A stretch of DNA of 55,071 nucleotides from Actinomycetota bacterium (GTDB taxonomy: Bacteria; Actinomycetota; Acidimicrobiia; Acidimicrobiales; CADCTF01): NCBI GenBank assembly GCA_019348255.1, contig JAHWJU010000006.1, positions 1 through 55,071 on the forward strand. The letters run 5' to 3'. The position numbers were made by a program, and so were the translations under genes. Below are positions 27,013 through 35,419 of this stretch, piece after piece. Positions within the stretch are counted from its first letter, which is position 1. Each line of letters starts with the position of its first letter. The notes beneath the pieces were generated by a model. It did not search any database. It saw only the letters and a program-made list of their open reading frames with translations, and was not told the DNA's origin.

Positions 27013-28434
27013 ATGATCAACCTGCTGGCCGGGTTCATCCAGGAGCTGCGCGACGCCGGACTACCGGTCTCGCTGACCGAGAACCTCGATGCCATGGAGG
27101 CACTGCGCCACGTCCCCCTCGACGACCGCGAGGCGTTCAAGTACGCGCTGGCCGCCACCCTCGTGAAGAACAACAGCCACTGGAAGACCTTCGAGACCGT
27201 GTTCGAGGTCTACTTCTCGTTGCGCGGGCCGCACTACGCGATCGCCGGGCTCGACGAGGGCGACGAGAAGGTGGCAGAGCTGGTGAGCGAGATGCTGGGC
27301 CATGGGGAAGGCGGCGCCGGCATGGAGGCCCTGTCGCCCGAGGAGCTGGCCGAGATGCTCTACCGCGCCCTGCAGGACGCGGACGAGGCGATGATGCAAG
27401 CCATCGCCCGACACGCGGTGCAGCGGTTCGCCGGCATGGAGCCGGGGCGTCCCGTGGGCGGCACCTATTACCTGTACCGCACGCTGCGCAACCTCGACCT
27501 CGACGGGGTGCTGGAGAAGCTGCTGGCCGAGGCCCAGGACTCCTCGGACGGACTGAGCGAACTCGAAGAGCGGCTCGTCCGAGACGAGTACGAGCACAGG
27601 ATGGACAAGCTGCGCAAGGAGATCGAGGCCGAGATCCGCCGGCGCCTGGTAGCCGACCGCGGAGCCGAGGCGATGGCAAAGACGCTGCGCCGGCCGCTGC
27701 CGGAAGAGGTCGACTTCATGCACGCCAGCCGGGAGGAACTGGCCATGATGCGCCGGGCCATCCACCCCCTCACCCGGCGACTGGCGGTGCGGCTGGCCCG
27801 CAAGCGGCGCCACGGCCGCAGGGGCCCCCTCGACTTCCGCGACACGGTCCGGCACTCGCTGTCCTACGGCGGTGTGCCGGCAGAGCCCAAGTTCAAGTAC
27901 CCACGGCCGTCGAAGCCGGAGATCGTGGTCATCGCCGACATCTCCGGGTCGGTGGCTGCTTTCGCCCGGTTCACGTTGCAGTTCGTCTACGCCATGAGCA
28001 CCCAGTTCTCCAAGGTGCGCAGCTTCGTGTTCATCGACGGCATCGACGAGGTGACCAGGTTCTTCGACGGCGTGGACGACGTGATGGACGCCGTCCACCG
28101 CATCAACACCGAAGCAGACGTCATCTGGGTCGACGGCCACTCCGACTACGGCCACGCACTGGAGACCTTCTGGGACCGGTGGGGCAGGGACATCACCCAG
28201 AAATCCAGCGTGATCCTGCTGGGCGACGCCCGCAACAACTACCACGCCTCGGGCGCATGGGTGGTGAAGGAGATCGAACAGCGGGCTCGGCACGTCTACT
28301 GGCTCAACCCCGAACCCCGGGCCTACTGGGACACCGGCGACTCCATCGTGAGCGAGTACGGCGCCCACTGCGACGGCGTGTTCGAGTGCCGCAACCTGAA
28401 ACAGCTCGAGCGCTTCGTGGAGCAGCTGGCCTAG
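27013..28434 (+). CDS. VWA domain protein, CoxE-like
   Basis: The 473-residue cytoplasmic protein has an N-terminal helical domain ([20 protein letters not shown]), a charged middle region with [22 protein letters not shown] and [24 protein letters not shown], and a C-terminal VWA domain whose MIDAS is [12 protein letters not shown] near residue 312; [11 protein letters not shown] and [11 protein letters not shown] follow. This matches CoxE/YehP-type partners of MoxR ATPases. Its stop codon overlaps the stop of the convergent SPFH gene in CTAG. Confidence 0.87.
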   Translation: MINLLAGFIQELRDAGLPVSLTENLDAMEALRHVPLDDREAFKYALAATLVKNNSHWKTFETVFEVYFSLRGPHYAIAGLDEGDEKVAELVSEMLGHGEGGAGMEALSPEELAEMLYRALQDADEAMMQAIARHAVQRFAGMEPGRPVGGTYYLYRTLRNLDLDGVLEKLLAEAQDSSDGLSELEERLVRDEYEHRMDKLRKEIEAEIRRRLVADRGAEAMAKTLRRPLPEEVDFMHASREELAMMRRAIHPLTRRLAVRLARKRRHGRRGPLDFRDTVRHSLSYGGVPAEPKFKYPRPSKPEIVVIADISGSVAAFARFTLQFVYAMSTQFSKVRSFVFIDGIDEVTRFFDGVDDVMDAVHRINTEADVIWVDGHSDYGHALETFWDRWGRDITQKSSVILLGDARNNYHASGAWVVKEIEQRARHVYWLNPEPRAYWDTGDSIVSEYGAHCDGVFECRNLKQLERFVEQLA

Positions 28435-29399
28435 CTCTTGACCGCTCCGTTGCCGGCGAGGGTGTCGCCGCTGCCGAAGAGCTCGCGCATGCCCCCCAGG
28501 GCGCCGAGCACGGCCATCGCCTCGGTGGGGAGGAAGACCTTCGTGGCCTGGCCGTCGGCCACCTTGGCCAGCGTCTCCAGGTACTTGATGGCCAAGACGT
28601 CCGCGGTGGGGTTGCCGGTGTGGATGGCGTCGTAGACCTTGCGGATCGCTTCGGCCTCGCCCTCGGCCACAGCCACCTGCCGGTACTTCTCGGCTTCAGC
28701 CCATGCCCTGGTGGCCTCCGCCTGGCCCTCGGCGTCGAGGATCTGGGACTGGCGGTGCCCCTCGGCGGCAAGGATCTTCGACTGCTTGTCGCCCTCGGCC
28801 CTGGCGATGGCCGCCTCGCGGTCGCCCTGGGCGGTGGTGACGGTGGCCCGCCGCGTCCGCTCGGCCTTCATCTGCTCGTGCATGGCCGACATCACGTCCG
28901 AGGGCGGGTCGATGCGCTGGATCTCCACCCGCACCACCTTGGTGCCCCACTTGTCGGTGGCATCGTCGAGGATGTTGCGCAGCTGGGTGTTGATGGTGTC
29001 ACGGGAGGTGAGGGCCTCGTCGAGCTGCATGTCGCCGACGACGTTGCGGAGGTTGGTCTGGGCCAGCTTGGTCACCGCCAGGTAGAAGTCGACCACGTTG
29101 TAGACGAGCCGCTGGGGGTCGGTGGCCTCGTAGTAGACGACGGCGTCGACCGAGACCACCACGTTGTCGGAGGTGATCACCTCCTGGGGCGGGATGTCCA
29201 CCACCCGCTCCCGCATGTCGACCCGCACCATGCGGTCGATGAAGGGGAAGATGAGGCGGAGCCCCGGCTCGACTGTGGCGTGGTACTTCCCGAGGCGCTC
29301 CACCAGCCCCCGTTCGAACGGGCGGATCACTTTGACGCCGCTCACCACCACCATGAAGAAGATGAAGGCGATGGCGGCAAGGAGAACGACGAAGGGCAT
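28431..29399 (-). CDS. SPFH/band 7 protein, paraslipin-like
   Basis: SPFH proteins form large membrane-associated rings that organise membrane microdomains and proteases. The 322-residue protein has an N-terminal membrane helix ([19 protein letters not shown]), the SPFH core ([16 protein letters not shown] near 23-38; [17 protein letters not shown] near 82-98), and a C-terminal Ala/Glu-rich coiled coil. ATG 29399 lies two bases after the NfeD gene stop; SPFH-NfeD pairs are widely conserved. The convergent VWA gene ends in the same CTAG. Confidence 0.9.
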   Translation of the reverse strand: MPFVVLLAAIAFIFFMVVVSGVKVIRPFERGLVERLGKYHATVEPGLRLIFPFIDRMVRVDMRERVVDIPPQEVITSDNVVVSVDAVVYYEATDPQRLVYNVVDFYLAVTKLAQTNLRNVVGDMQLDEALTSRDTINTQLRNILDDATDKWGTKVVRVEIQRIDPPSDVMSAMHEQMKAERTRRATVTTAQGDREAAIARAEGDKQSKILAAEGHRQSQILDAEGQAEATRAWAEAEKYRQVAVAEGEAEAIRKVYDAIHTGNPTADVLAIKYLETLAKVADGQATKVFLPTEAMAVLGALGGMRELFGSGDTLAGNGAVKS

Positions 29400-29401
29400 G
29401 G

Positions 29402-29896
29402 CTATGACACTCCTTGTGCGGGAAGGGCCGTGGGCGGCTCTTCCAGGGGTAGGACAACCAGCCGGGTTCCATCGACGCGGGTGACGAGGACGGTGGAGCC
29501 TTTGGGGATCGGCATTCCGGTGAGGCTCTCGGCCCGCCACTCCTCCCGGTCCAGACGTATGACACCCGTCGCTCCCGATCCCGGCCCGATCTCCTGCACC
29601 ACCAGTGCCTCCCGGTTGACCCAGCGGTTGGCGCCACTGGTGGAGCTGGGGGTACGGGCATCGAGCTGGCGGGCCAGCGGTCGCATGGCCGCGAAGCTGG
29701 CGACGGAGGCACCCAAAAAGACCAGCCACTGGACGGTGAGCGGCGCGCCGGCGAAGGCCGTGACGGTCGCCAACAGCGCACCGAAGGCGAACGGCGCCAA
29801 GAAGAACGACCCGGCCAGAGCCAGCTCGCCGGCGGTGAAGCCGATGACGGCCAGCATCCAGATCCACCGCCACGTCTCAGGCTCGTTCCAGCCCAT
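29402..29896 (-). CDS. NfeD-like membrane protein
   Basis: The 164-residue protein has hydrophobic helices near 12-30, 33-52 and 55-72, followed by a cytoplasmic OB-fold domain ([37 protein letters not shown]), the arrangement of short NfeD1b proteins that partner with SPFH proteins. It lacks the N-terminal ClpP-class protease domain of long NfeD forms. It precedes the SPFH gene by two bases, so the pair is co-expressed. Confidence 0.87.
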   Translation of the reverse strand: MGWNEPETWRWIWMLAVIGFTAGELALAGSFFLAPFAFGALLATVTAFAGAPLTVQWLVFLGASVASFAAMRPLARQLDARTPSSTSGANRWVNREALVVQEIGPGSGATGVIRLDREEWRAESLTGMPIPKGSTVLVTRVDGTRLVVLPLEEPPTALPAQGVS

Positions 29897-29953
29897 GGGA
29901 AAAGGGTACGTCCCCGCAGCCCCGATTGGTGCCGCGTGTGCTAGTTCGAGCCG

Positions 29954-30430
29954 GTGCCCCGACAGGCGAAGTCAACCACTCCCTTCTCGGTGACCGACGT
30001 CCAGGAGCTGGCGGCGTCCGCCGAGGAGGTCTACTCCCTTCTGGCCGATCCTTCGCGGCGACCGGAGTGGATGACGGAGCTGAAGAGTGTCGAGGGAACG
30101 GGCTCGGGGCGGCGGGTCGAGGTGGGGGACCGCTTCGAGGGCGTGAGCTCGATCCTGTTCCACGACTTCATCGGCGTGAGCGAGATCAAGGCGGCCGAAC
30201 CCCCCGTGCGCCTCGACGAGGAGGTGGTCATCGGTGCCCGCTTCACCAGCGTCTGGGAGCTGAGCGAGGTGGCCCCGAGCCGGACGCGCCTGCGCCACGT
30301 GCTGGAGGTGCAGTTCCCGGGCGGGCCCTTCAGCTGGCTCGAACGCCTGATCCTGCGCCGGAGGCTCCAGCGGATGCAACGCCAGAGCCTGGTGAACCTG
30401 TCCGCCCGTTGCCGCCAGGACCCCGGCTGA
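29954..30430 (+). CDS. SRPBCC-family (START-like) lipid/ligand-binding protein
   Basis: The 158-residue protein fits a polyketide cyclase/dehydrase SRPBCC domain: VQELAASAEEVYSLLADPSRRPEWMTELKSVEG at the N-terminus, then alternating strands (VGDRFEGVSS, FTSVWELSEV, TRLRHVLEVQF) and a C-terminal helix. These domains form a cavity for hydrophobic ligands; the ligand cannot be told from sequence. GTG 29954 is the start; a TAGTTC six bases upstream may be a weak -10. It converges with cysH, and the two stops share a perfect palindrome. Confidence 0.78.
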   Translation: MPRQAKSTTPFSVTDVQELAASAEEVYSLLADPSRRPEWMTELKSVEGTGSGRRVEVGDRFEGVSSILFHDFIGVSEIKAAEPPVRLDEEVVIGARFTSVWELSEVAPSRTRLRHVLEVQFPGGPFSWLERLILRRRLQRMQRQSLVNLSARCRQDPG

Positions 30431-30440
30431 ACCGGTTCAG
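30427..30440. repeat. Perfect 14-bp palindrome containing both convergent stop codons
   Basis: CTGAACCGGTTCAG contains the TGA of the SRPBCC gene on the plus strand and the TGA of cysH on the minus strand. It may act as a minimal two-way terminator, although no T-run is present. Confidence 0.6.
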
Positions 30441-31111
30441 AGGTGCAGGCCGCACTCCGTCTTCTCCGAACCCGGCCACCGCCCCGCTCGAGGATGCTCT
30501 CCCGGTGCAACCGGACGGGTGGTGGGAGCGCAGCCGATGGAGGCATAACCCTGGTCCAACAGCGGGTTGTACGGGACACGGTGCTGGACGAGGTAGTTGG
30601 ACACGTCGAGGTCGCTCCAGGTGGCCAACGGGTTGATCTTCACGAGCCCCCGACGGTCGTAGCCGACCACCGGCGCTCCCCTCCGGGTGACGGATTCGGA
30701 CCTGCGCAGGCCGCTCATCCACGCCAGCTTGTCCTCCAGGGCTTCCTCCAGTGCCGCCACCTTGGCCTGCGAGCAGCACAGGACCGGGTCCTGGATGTGG
30801 AAGGCGACCTCCGGTTCCGGCACCCGCATGACCCGCAGGTTGAGGTCGTAGCGCCGTTTCACCTGCTCCAGCGTCTCGAGCGTCTCGGGCATGTGGTCGC
30901 CGGTGTCGATGAAGACGACTTCGATGTCGGGCTTGATCCTGGTGGCCAGGTCTATGAGGACGGCATCCTGCATCGACGCCGCGATGCAGATCCGGTCCCC
31001 GAAGGTCTGGGTGGCCCAGGAGATCACTTGGCTGGCCGGCGCCGTCTCGAAGCGTCGGTTGATCGCGTCGATGTCGGGGATCCGCTCGCCGATCAGATCA
31101 CAAACGGTCAT
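30437..31111 (-). CDS. cysH: Adenylyl-/phosphoadenylyl-sulfate reductase with altered cluster motif
   Basis: CysH reduces APS or PAPS to sulfite with thioredoxin. The 224-residue protein has the PP-loop-like nucleotide site IAASMQDAVLID near 39-50, FIDTGDHMPETLETL near 70, the Cys pair LCCSQ near 110, RRSESVTR near 130, and the C-terminal catalytic ECGLH. APS reductases bind a [4Fe-4S] cluster with CC and CxxC; here the second pair reads GCAPTT near 193, so the fourth cysteine is Thr. Cluster-free PAPS reductases lack all four. Whether this enzyme carries a cluster is unclear; a cysC kinase in the window would provide PAPS. ATG 31111 overlaps the upstream reductase stop as ATGA; an in-frame start at 31123 is less likely. 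Confidence 0.88.
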   Translation of the reverse strand: MTVCDLIGERIPDIDAINRRFETAPASQVISWATQTFGDRICIAASMQDAVLIDLATRIKPDIEVVFIDTGDHMPETLETLEQVKRRYDLNLRVMRVPEPEVAFHIQDPVLCCSQAKVAALEEALEDKLAWMSGLRRSESVTRRGAPVVGYDRRGLVKINPLATWSDLDVSNYLVQHRVPYNPLLDQGYASIGCAPTTRPVAPGEHPRAGRWPGSEKTECGLHL

Positions 31112-32907
31112 GTAGCGGCACACTCCCCGGCGCGCACCTCGGCCACATAGGGCCCCTGCTCTCCGTAGTCGATGTAGAACTCAGGGGCGTCGTCCGGCGT
31201 CGGCCACTCGTCGAGCGGCTTCAACTCGCCGGCCAGTGCGGTGGCGCCGCCCGACCGCGCCAGCCACATGTGGAAGGGCTCTCCTGCTGTGCGCTCGGCG
31301 GCGAAGCGACCCACGATGCTCACGACGGCGTCGGCCGCCCGCTTGGCCGGCACCCGCAGCGCCTTGGTCCCGAACTGGACCTCCATCTGGCCGACGTGAC
31401 CGCCCAGGTACATCTGGTATCCGGGCGCCGCCGTCTGGTGCGCCCGCCGCTCCACGCCCTGGAACCCGATGTCGGAGGTGTGGTGCTGTCCGCAGCTGTT
31501 GGAGCAGCCGGAGATGTTGACCCGGATGCCGCCGACGTCAGCCAGGCCGGCCTGTTCGAGAGCGTCACCGATGGCCCCCGCCAGCCCCCGACTCTGGGTG
31601 ACGGCCAGGTTGCAGGTGTCGGTTCCGGGGCAACTGACGACGTCGCGGGCCAACTCGGCGCCAGGTTGGGCCATGTCGATGGCAGCCAGTCGCTGGTAGA
31701 GCAGCGGTAGCTGGTCCTCGGTGAGATCCCGGAAGACGAGGTTCTGGCGGTTGGTGGTCCGCACCGAGCACCGCAGCTCGCGCTGGATCGCGGCCAGCTC
31801 CCGGAACTGGTGGCTGGTGATGTCGCCCAGTGGTGCCGAGGCCACCGCCGACACCGTCTGCTTGGCCACGCCTCGCACCACGTTGGCGTCGAGCCACCGC
31901 TGGTAGGGGTCGGAGCGTTGCAGCGTGACGTACCTGCCCACCGGCGACGGATCGATGCCCGTGGCCACTCCGGCCGGGGCGTCCCCCCGCTCCTGCACCA
32001 CCTCGGGCACCCCCCCGACCCAGCTCGAGGAGGCGACAAGGAACTTGCGCTCCCGGAGGATCCTGTCCCGCAGCTCGTCGGCGCCCATGGTGTCGAGGAG
32101 CCACTTCATCCGGGCCCGCAGCTTGTTGTCCCGGTTGCCGTAGTGGTCGAACACCCTCAGGCAGGCCTCGATGGTCTCCATCAACTGCTCCCTCGGCGTG
32201 AACTCCTCGAGGGCCTGCGCCGGGTGCGGGTTGGCTCCCAGCCCCCCGGCGAAGAACACACGGAACCCCGGCTCCACGCTCCCGTCGGGAAGCGGCCGGG
32301 CCACCGCCACCACACCGACGTCGTTGAACATGGCTTGGCCGCAGTCGGTGGAGCAACCGGAGAAGTTGATCTTGAACTTGCGGGGGAGGCGCTGGGCGTA
32401 GGGGTGGTGAAGGAAGTGGCGGAAGGTGGCCTCGGCCCAGGCGCTGATGTCCAGCACCTCGAACGGGCAGGCGCCGGCCAGGTGGCAACCGGTGACGTTG
32501 CGCACGGTGTCGCCGCAGGCCTCCCGGGTGGTCATGCCGGCATCGGCGAGCTCCCCCAGCAGGTCGGGGATCCGCTCGAGCGCCACGTAGTGGAACTGGA
32601 TGTTCTGGCGCGTCGTGATGTGGCCCCAGCCCCGGGAGTACTTCTCGGCGATGCGCCCCAGTACCTCGAGCTGCTCGGGGGTCACCGACCCGTAGGGGAG
32701 CTTGACCCGGACCATCTGGTTCCTACCGCCCTGGCGTTGGCCGTAGATGCCGTTGTTGAGGCGGAACACCCGGAACCGGTCCTCGTCGATCTCGCCTGCC
32801 TCGTAGAGGGCCAGCATCTCCCGGAACTTGACGATGTCGGCTTCGATCTCCGCCCTGGCCTCGATGTCGAAGCCTCCGCCGATCTCGATCGTGTGAGTCA
32901 TTGCCAT
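31108..32907 (-). CDS. Ferredoxin-type sulfite reductase (NirA/SirA family)
   Basis: The enzyme reduces sulfite to sulfide by six electrons with siroheme and a [4Fe-4S] cluster. The 599-residue sequence has the substrate-binding region GWGHITTRQNIQFHYV near 95, TGCHLAGACPFEVLD near 140, and the four cluster cysteines in SCPGTDTCNLA (Cx5C) and ISGCSNSCGQHH (Cx3C). Nitrite and sulfite reductases share this fold; coupling to cysH by ATGA and the nearby cysDNC genes favour sulfite. ATG 32907 is preached by TGAGGG eight bases upstream and is favoured over the in-frame GTG at 32949. Confidence 0.9.
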   Translation of the reverse strand: MAMTHTIEIGGGFDIEARAEIEADIVKFREMLALYEAGEIDEDRFRVFRLNNGIYGQRQGGRNQMVRVKLPYGSVTPEQLEVLGRIAEKYSRGWGHITTRQNIQFHYVALERIPDLLGELADAGMTTREACGDTVRNVTGCHLAGACPFEVLDISAWAEATFRHFLHHPYAQRLPRKFKINFSGCSTDCGQAMFNDVGVVAVARPLPDGSVEPGFRVFFAGGLGANPHPAQALEEFTPREQLMETIEACLRVFDHYGNRDNKLRARMKWLLDTMGADELRDRILRERKFLVASSSWVGGVPEVVQERGDAPAGVATGIDPSPVGRYVTLQRSDPYQRWLDANVVRGVAKQTVSAVASAPLGDITSHQFRELAAIQRELRCSVRTTNRQNLVFRDLTEDQLPLLYQRLAAIDMAQPGAELARDVVSCPGTDTCNLAVTQSRGLAGAIGDALEQAGLADVGGIRVNISGCSNSCGQHHTSDIGFQGVERRAHQTAAPGYQMYLGGHVGQMEVQFGTKALRVPAKRAADAVVSIVGRFAAERTAGEPFHMWLARSGGATALAGELKPLDEWPTPDDAPEFYIDYGEQGPYVAEVRAGECAAT

Positions 32908-32953
32908 GCGGGGATCCCTCAGGTGCGATGAAGAGCGGCCGCAGGACACCCAA

Positions 32954-32970
32954 GGCGTCCCGCTGACGCC
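32954..32970 (-). promoter_or_regulatory. Inverted repeat at the predicted transcription start of sulfite reductase
   Basis: GGCGTC and GACGCC flank a 5-base spacer, forming a perfect 6-bp dyad about 50-65 bases upstream of the ATG. It abuts the putative -10 and overlaps the expected start site, so it may be an operator for a sulfur regulator or a 5' hairpin. Confidence 0.35.
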
Positions 32971-32971
32971 C

Positions 32972-33001
32972 TGTCTAGCAAAACCTGAGTAATCCGATCA
33001 A
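32972..33001 (-). promoter_or_regulatory. Putative sigma-70-type promoter of the sulfite reductase-cysH operon
   Basis: On the minus strand TTGATC (33001-32996) and TAGACA (32977-32972) are separated by 18 bases. This is one of the few places in the window where a TTG-type -35 is visible. The predicted leader of about 58 bases contains a Shine-Dalgarno TGAGGG. Confidence 0.45.
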
Positions 33002-33038
33002 GTTTCCGCCCTTTCACCGCCCGGGAACTCCCCGGCTG

Positions 33039-34385
33039 TCAGTCCCGGAGCAGCTCGGCGATCCGGTAGGCCAGGTCGAGCGACTGGCGGGCGTTGAGGC
33101 GGGGGTCGCACATCGTGGTGTAGCGGCTGTCGAGATGCGCCTCCAGAACCTCCTCCGCTCCGCCCAGGCACTCGGTGACGTCGCCACCGGTGAGCTCGAT
33201 GTGGACGCCGCCGGGAACCGTGCCCTCGGCCCGGTGGACGGCGAAGAACTCCTTGATCTCGGTCATCACGTCGTCGAAGTGCCGTGTCTTGCGCCCGGAC
33301 GGACTCCCGAAGGTGTTGCCGTGCATGGGATCGACGGCCCAGACCACGGGGTGGCCGGCGGCCTTGACCGCCCGGACCAGCGGCGGCAGCGCGTCGGCGA
33401 CCTTGCCGGCGCCCATACGGCTGATGAGGGTGAGCCGCCCCGGCGTGCGGTCCGGGTCCAGCAGGGCGCACAGCGCCACCGTCTCCTCGGCGGTGGCGGC
33501 GGGACCGAGCTTGCAGGCGATCGGGTTCTTCACGCCGCGGAGGAACTCCACGTGCGCCCCCTCGAGCCCACGGGTGCGCTCCCCGATCCAGAGCAGATGG
33601 GCCGAGCAGTCGTACCAGTCGCCGGTGAGGGAGTCGCGGCGGGTGAGGGCTTCTTCGTAGCCGAGGATGAGCGCTTCGTGGCTCGTCCAGAACTCGACCT
33701 GATGGAGCCGCTGTTCCGAGGCCAGGTCGATGCCGCACGCCTTCATGAACCGAAGGGCGCGCTCGATCTCGGCGGCCAGCGCCTCGTAACGGCGGCCCTC
33801 GGCGCTGCTGGCCACGAACTCCTGGTTCCAGACGTGGACCTGGGAGAGGTCGGCGAAGCCTCCCTTGGTGAAGGCGCGCAGAAGGTTCAGGGTCGCCGCG
33901 GCCTGGTTGTAGCAGGCCAGCAGCCGCTCGGGGTCGGGCACCCGGGCTTCGAGTGCGGGTGCGTCGTCGTTGACCATGTGGCCCCGGAAGGAGGGGATCT
34001 CGATGCCGCCGACGTTTTCGTAGGCAGCCGACCGGGGCTTCGCGAACTGGCCTGCGACGCGGCCGACCTTGACCACCGGCACCCCGGATCCGTAGGTGAG
34101 GACGACCGCCATCTGCAGGATCACCCTGAGGTTGTCCCGGATGGTGTCGGCGGAGAAGTCGTGGAACGACTCGGCGCAGTCACCAGCCTGGAGAAGGAAT
34201 GCTCGGCCCGCCGAGACCTCTGCCAGGCTGGACTGCAGGCTCCTGGCCTCTCCGGCGAACACCAGTGGCGGAACGCCCGACAGCTGCTTGAGCACCCGTT
34301 CGAAGGCGGCCTCGTCCGGCCAATCCGGCTGCTGGTCGGCTCGGTGCTCGCGCCACGAGTCGGGCGACCACTGCTGGATGTCCAC
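33039..34385 (-). CDS. Class II 3-deoxy-7-phosphoheptulonate synthase
   Basis: The enzyme condenses phosphoenolpyruvate and erythrose 4-phosphate to start the shikimate pathway. The 448-residue protein has the class II blocks FLLQAGDCAESF near 78, KVGRVAGQFAKPRS near 120, SFRGHMVND near 146, EFWTSHEALILGYE near 245, NPIACKLGP near 290, ISRMGAG near 320 and VDPMHGNT near 350. The start is uncertain: GTG 34385 begins at the homologous N-terminus, while an in-frame TTG at 34427 would add 14 residues. It lies between the two sulfate-assimilation gene groups. Confidence 0.92.
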   Translation of the reverse strand: MDIQQWSPDSWREHRADQQPDWPDEAAFERVLKQLSGVPPLVFAGEARSLQSSLAEVSAGRAFLLQAGDCAESFHDFSADTIRDNLRVILQMAVVLTYGSGVPVVKVGRVAGQFAKPRSAAYENVGGIEIPSFRGHMVNDDAPALEARVPDPERLLACYNQAAATLNLLRAFTKGGFADLSQVHVWNQEFVASSAEGRRYEALAAEIERALRFMKACGIDLASEQRLHQVEFWTSHEALILGYEEALTRRDSLTGDWYDCSAHLLWIGERTRGLEGAHVEFLRGVKNPIACKLGPAATAEETVALCALLDPDRTPGRLTLISRMGAGKVADALPPLVRAVKAAGHPVVWAVDPMHGNTFGSPSGRKTRHFDDVMTEIKEFFAVHRAEGTVPGGVHIELTGGDVTECLGGAEEVLEAHLDSRYTTMCDPRLNARQSLDLAYRIAELLRD

Positions 34386-34489
34386 GCCTCCAGCGTCGCA
34401 GCGGGCCCGGAGTTGTGCAAAGGCCAATCCCGCGACGGCACGCTCTCCTGCGATAGTGGAACAGCCCCGTGGGAGGAAAAGGCTGGATC

Positions 34490-35419
34490 ATGAGCAGTGG
34501 GAGCAGTGTCATCGGCCGGTACGAGCTGAGCCACCTCGGCGCCCTGGAGGCGGAGGCGGTGTCGGTGATGCGCGAGGTCGCCGCCGAGTTCGAGCGCCCG
34601 GTGCTGCTGTTCAGCGGCGGCAAGGACTCCATCGTGTTGCTGCGCCTGGCTGAGAAGGCCTTCCGCCCCGGACGGTTCCCGTTCCCGGTCATGCACATCG
34701 ACACCGGCCACAACTTCGACGAGGTGCTGGAGTTCCGCGACCGCCGACTGGCCGAGATCGGTGAGCGGCTCATCGTGGCCTCGGTCCAGGAATCGATAGA
34801 CCGGGGTCGGGTGGCGGAGGAGACGGGGCCCAGGCCCAGCCGCAACCGGGCCCAGACGACGACGCTGCTCGATGCGATCGAGAAGTACGAGTTCGACGCC
34901 TGCTTCGGCGGGGCCCGCCGCGACGAGGAGAAGGCGAGGGCGAAGGAGCGGATCTTCTCCTTCCGGGACCATTTCGGCCAGTGGGACCCGAAGGCCCAGC
35001 GCCCGGAGCTGTGGTCCCTCTACAACGGCCGCATCTGCAAAGGCGAGCACATCCGCGCCTTCCCCATCAGCAACTGGACCGAGCTAGACGTATGGCAGTA
35101 CATCGAAAAGGAACAACTCGAGATCCCGTCCATCTACTTCAGCCACCGCCGCAGGGTCTTCGAACGCGACAGCATGTTGCTGGCCGTCGGCCCCCACGTC
35201 GCACCCTCCGGCGACGAGGAGGCGTTCGAGGCCAGCGTCCGTTACCGCACCGTAGGAGACATGACCTGCACCGGGGCGGTGGAGTCCACGGCCGCCACGC
35301 TGGCAGAGGTGATCGAAGAGGTGAGGTCGACGCGCGTCACCGAGCGGGGCGCCACCCGGGCCGACGACCGCTTCTCCGAAGCAGCCATGGAGGACCGCAA
35401 GAAGGAAGGCTATTTCTGA
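34490..35419 (+). CDS. cysD: Sulfate adenylyltransferase subunit 2
   Basis: CysD, with the GTPase CysN, makes APS from sulfate and ATP. The 309-residue protein has the PP-loop LLFSGGKDSIVLLRL near 41-55, HIDTGHNFDEVLEFRD near 72, GGARRDEEKARAKER near 140, and RPELWSLYNGR, typical of CysD. ATG 34490 follows GGGAGGAAAAGG at 34470-34481. It overlaps cysN by one base (TGATG). A possible -10 (GATAGT) lies at 34452-34457. Confidence 0.95.
   Translation: MSSGSSVIGRYELSHLGALEAEAVSVMREVAAEFERPVLLFSGGKDSIVLLRLAEKAFRPGRFPFPVMHIDTGHNFDEVLEFRDRRLAEIGERLIVASVQESIDRGRVAEETGPRPSRNRAQTTTLLDAIEKYEFDACFGGARRDEEKARAKERIFSFRDHFGQWDPKAQRPELWSLYNGRICKGEHIRAFPISNWTELDVWQYIEKEQLEIPSIYFSHRRRVFERDSMLLAVGPHVAPSGDEEAFEASVRYRTVGDMTCTGAVESTAATLAEVIEEVRSTRVTERGATRADDRFSEAAMEDRKKEGYF

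Noticed and set aside
32908-32970. Cysteine-type leader peptide upstream of sulfite reductase
   Set aside because: Short frames exist here, but none has a Cys-rich end of the kind described for mycobacterial sulfur operons.
32908-33038. SAM or other riboswitch upstream of the sulfur genes
   Set aside because: The leader is only about 60 bases and shows no recognisable riboswitch core.
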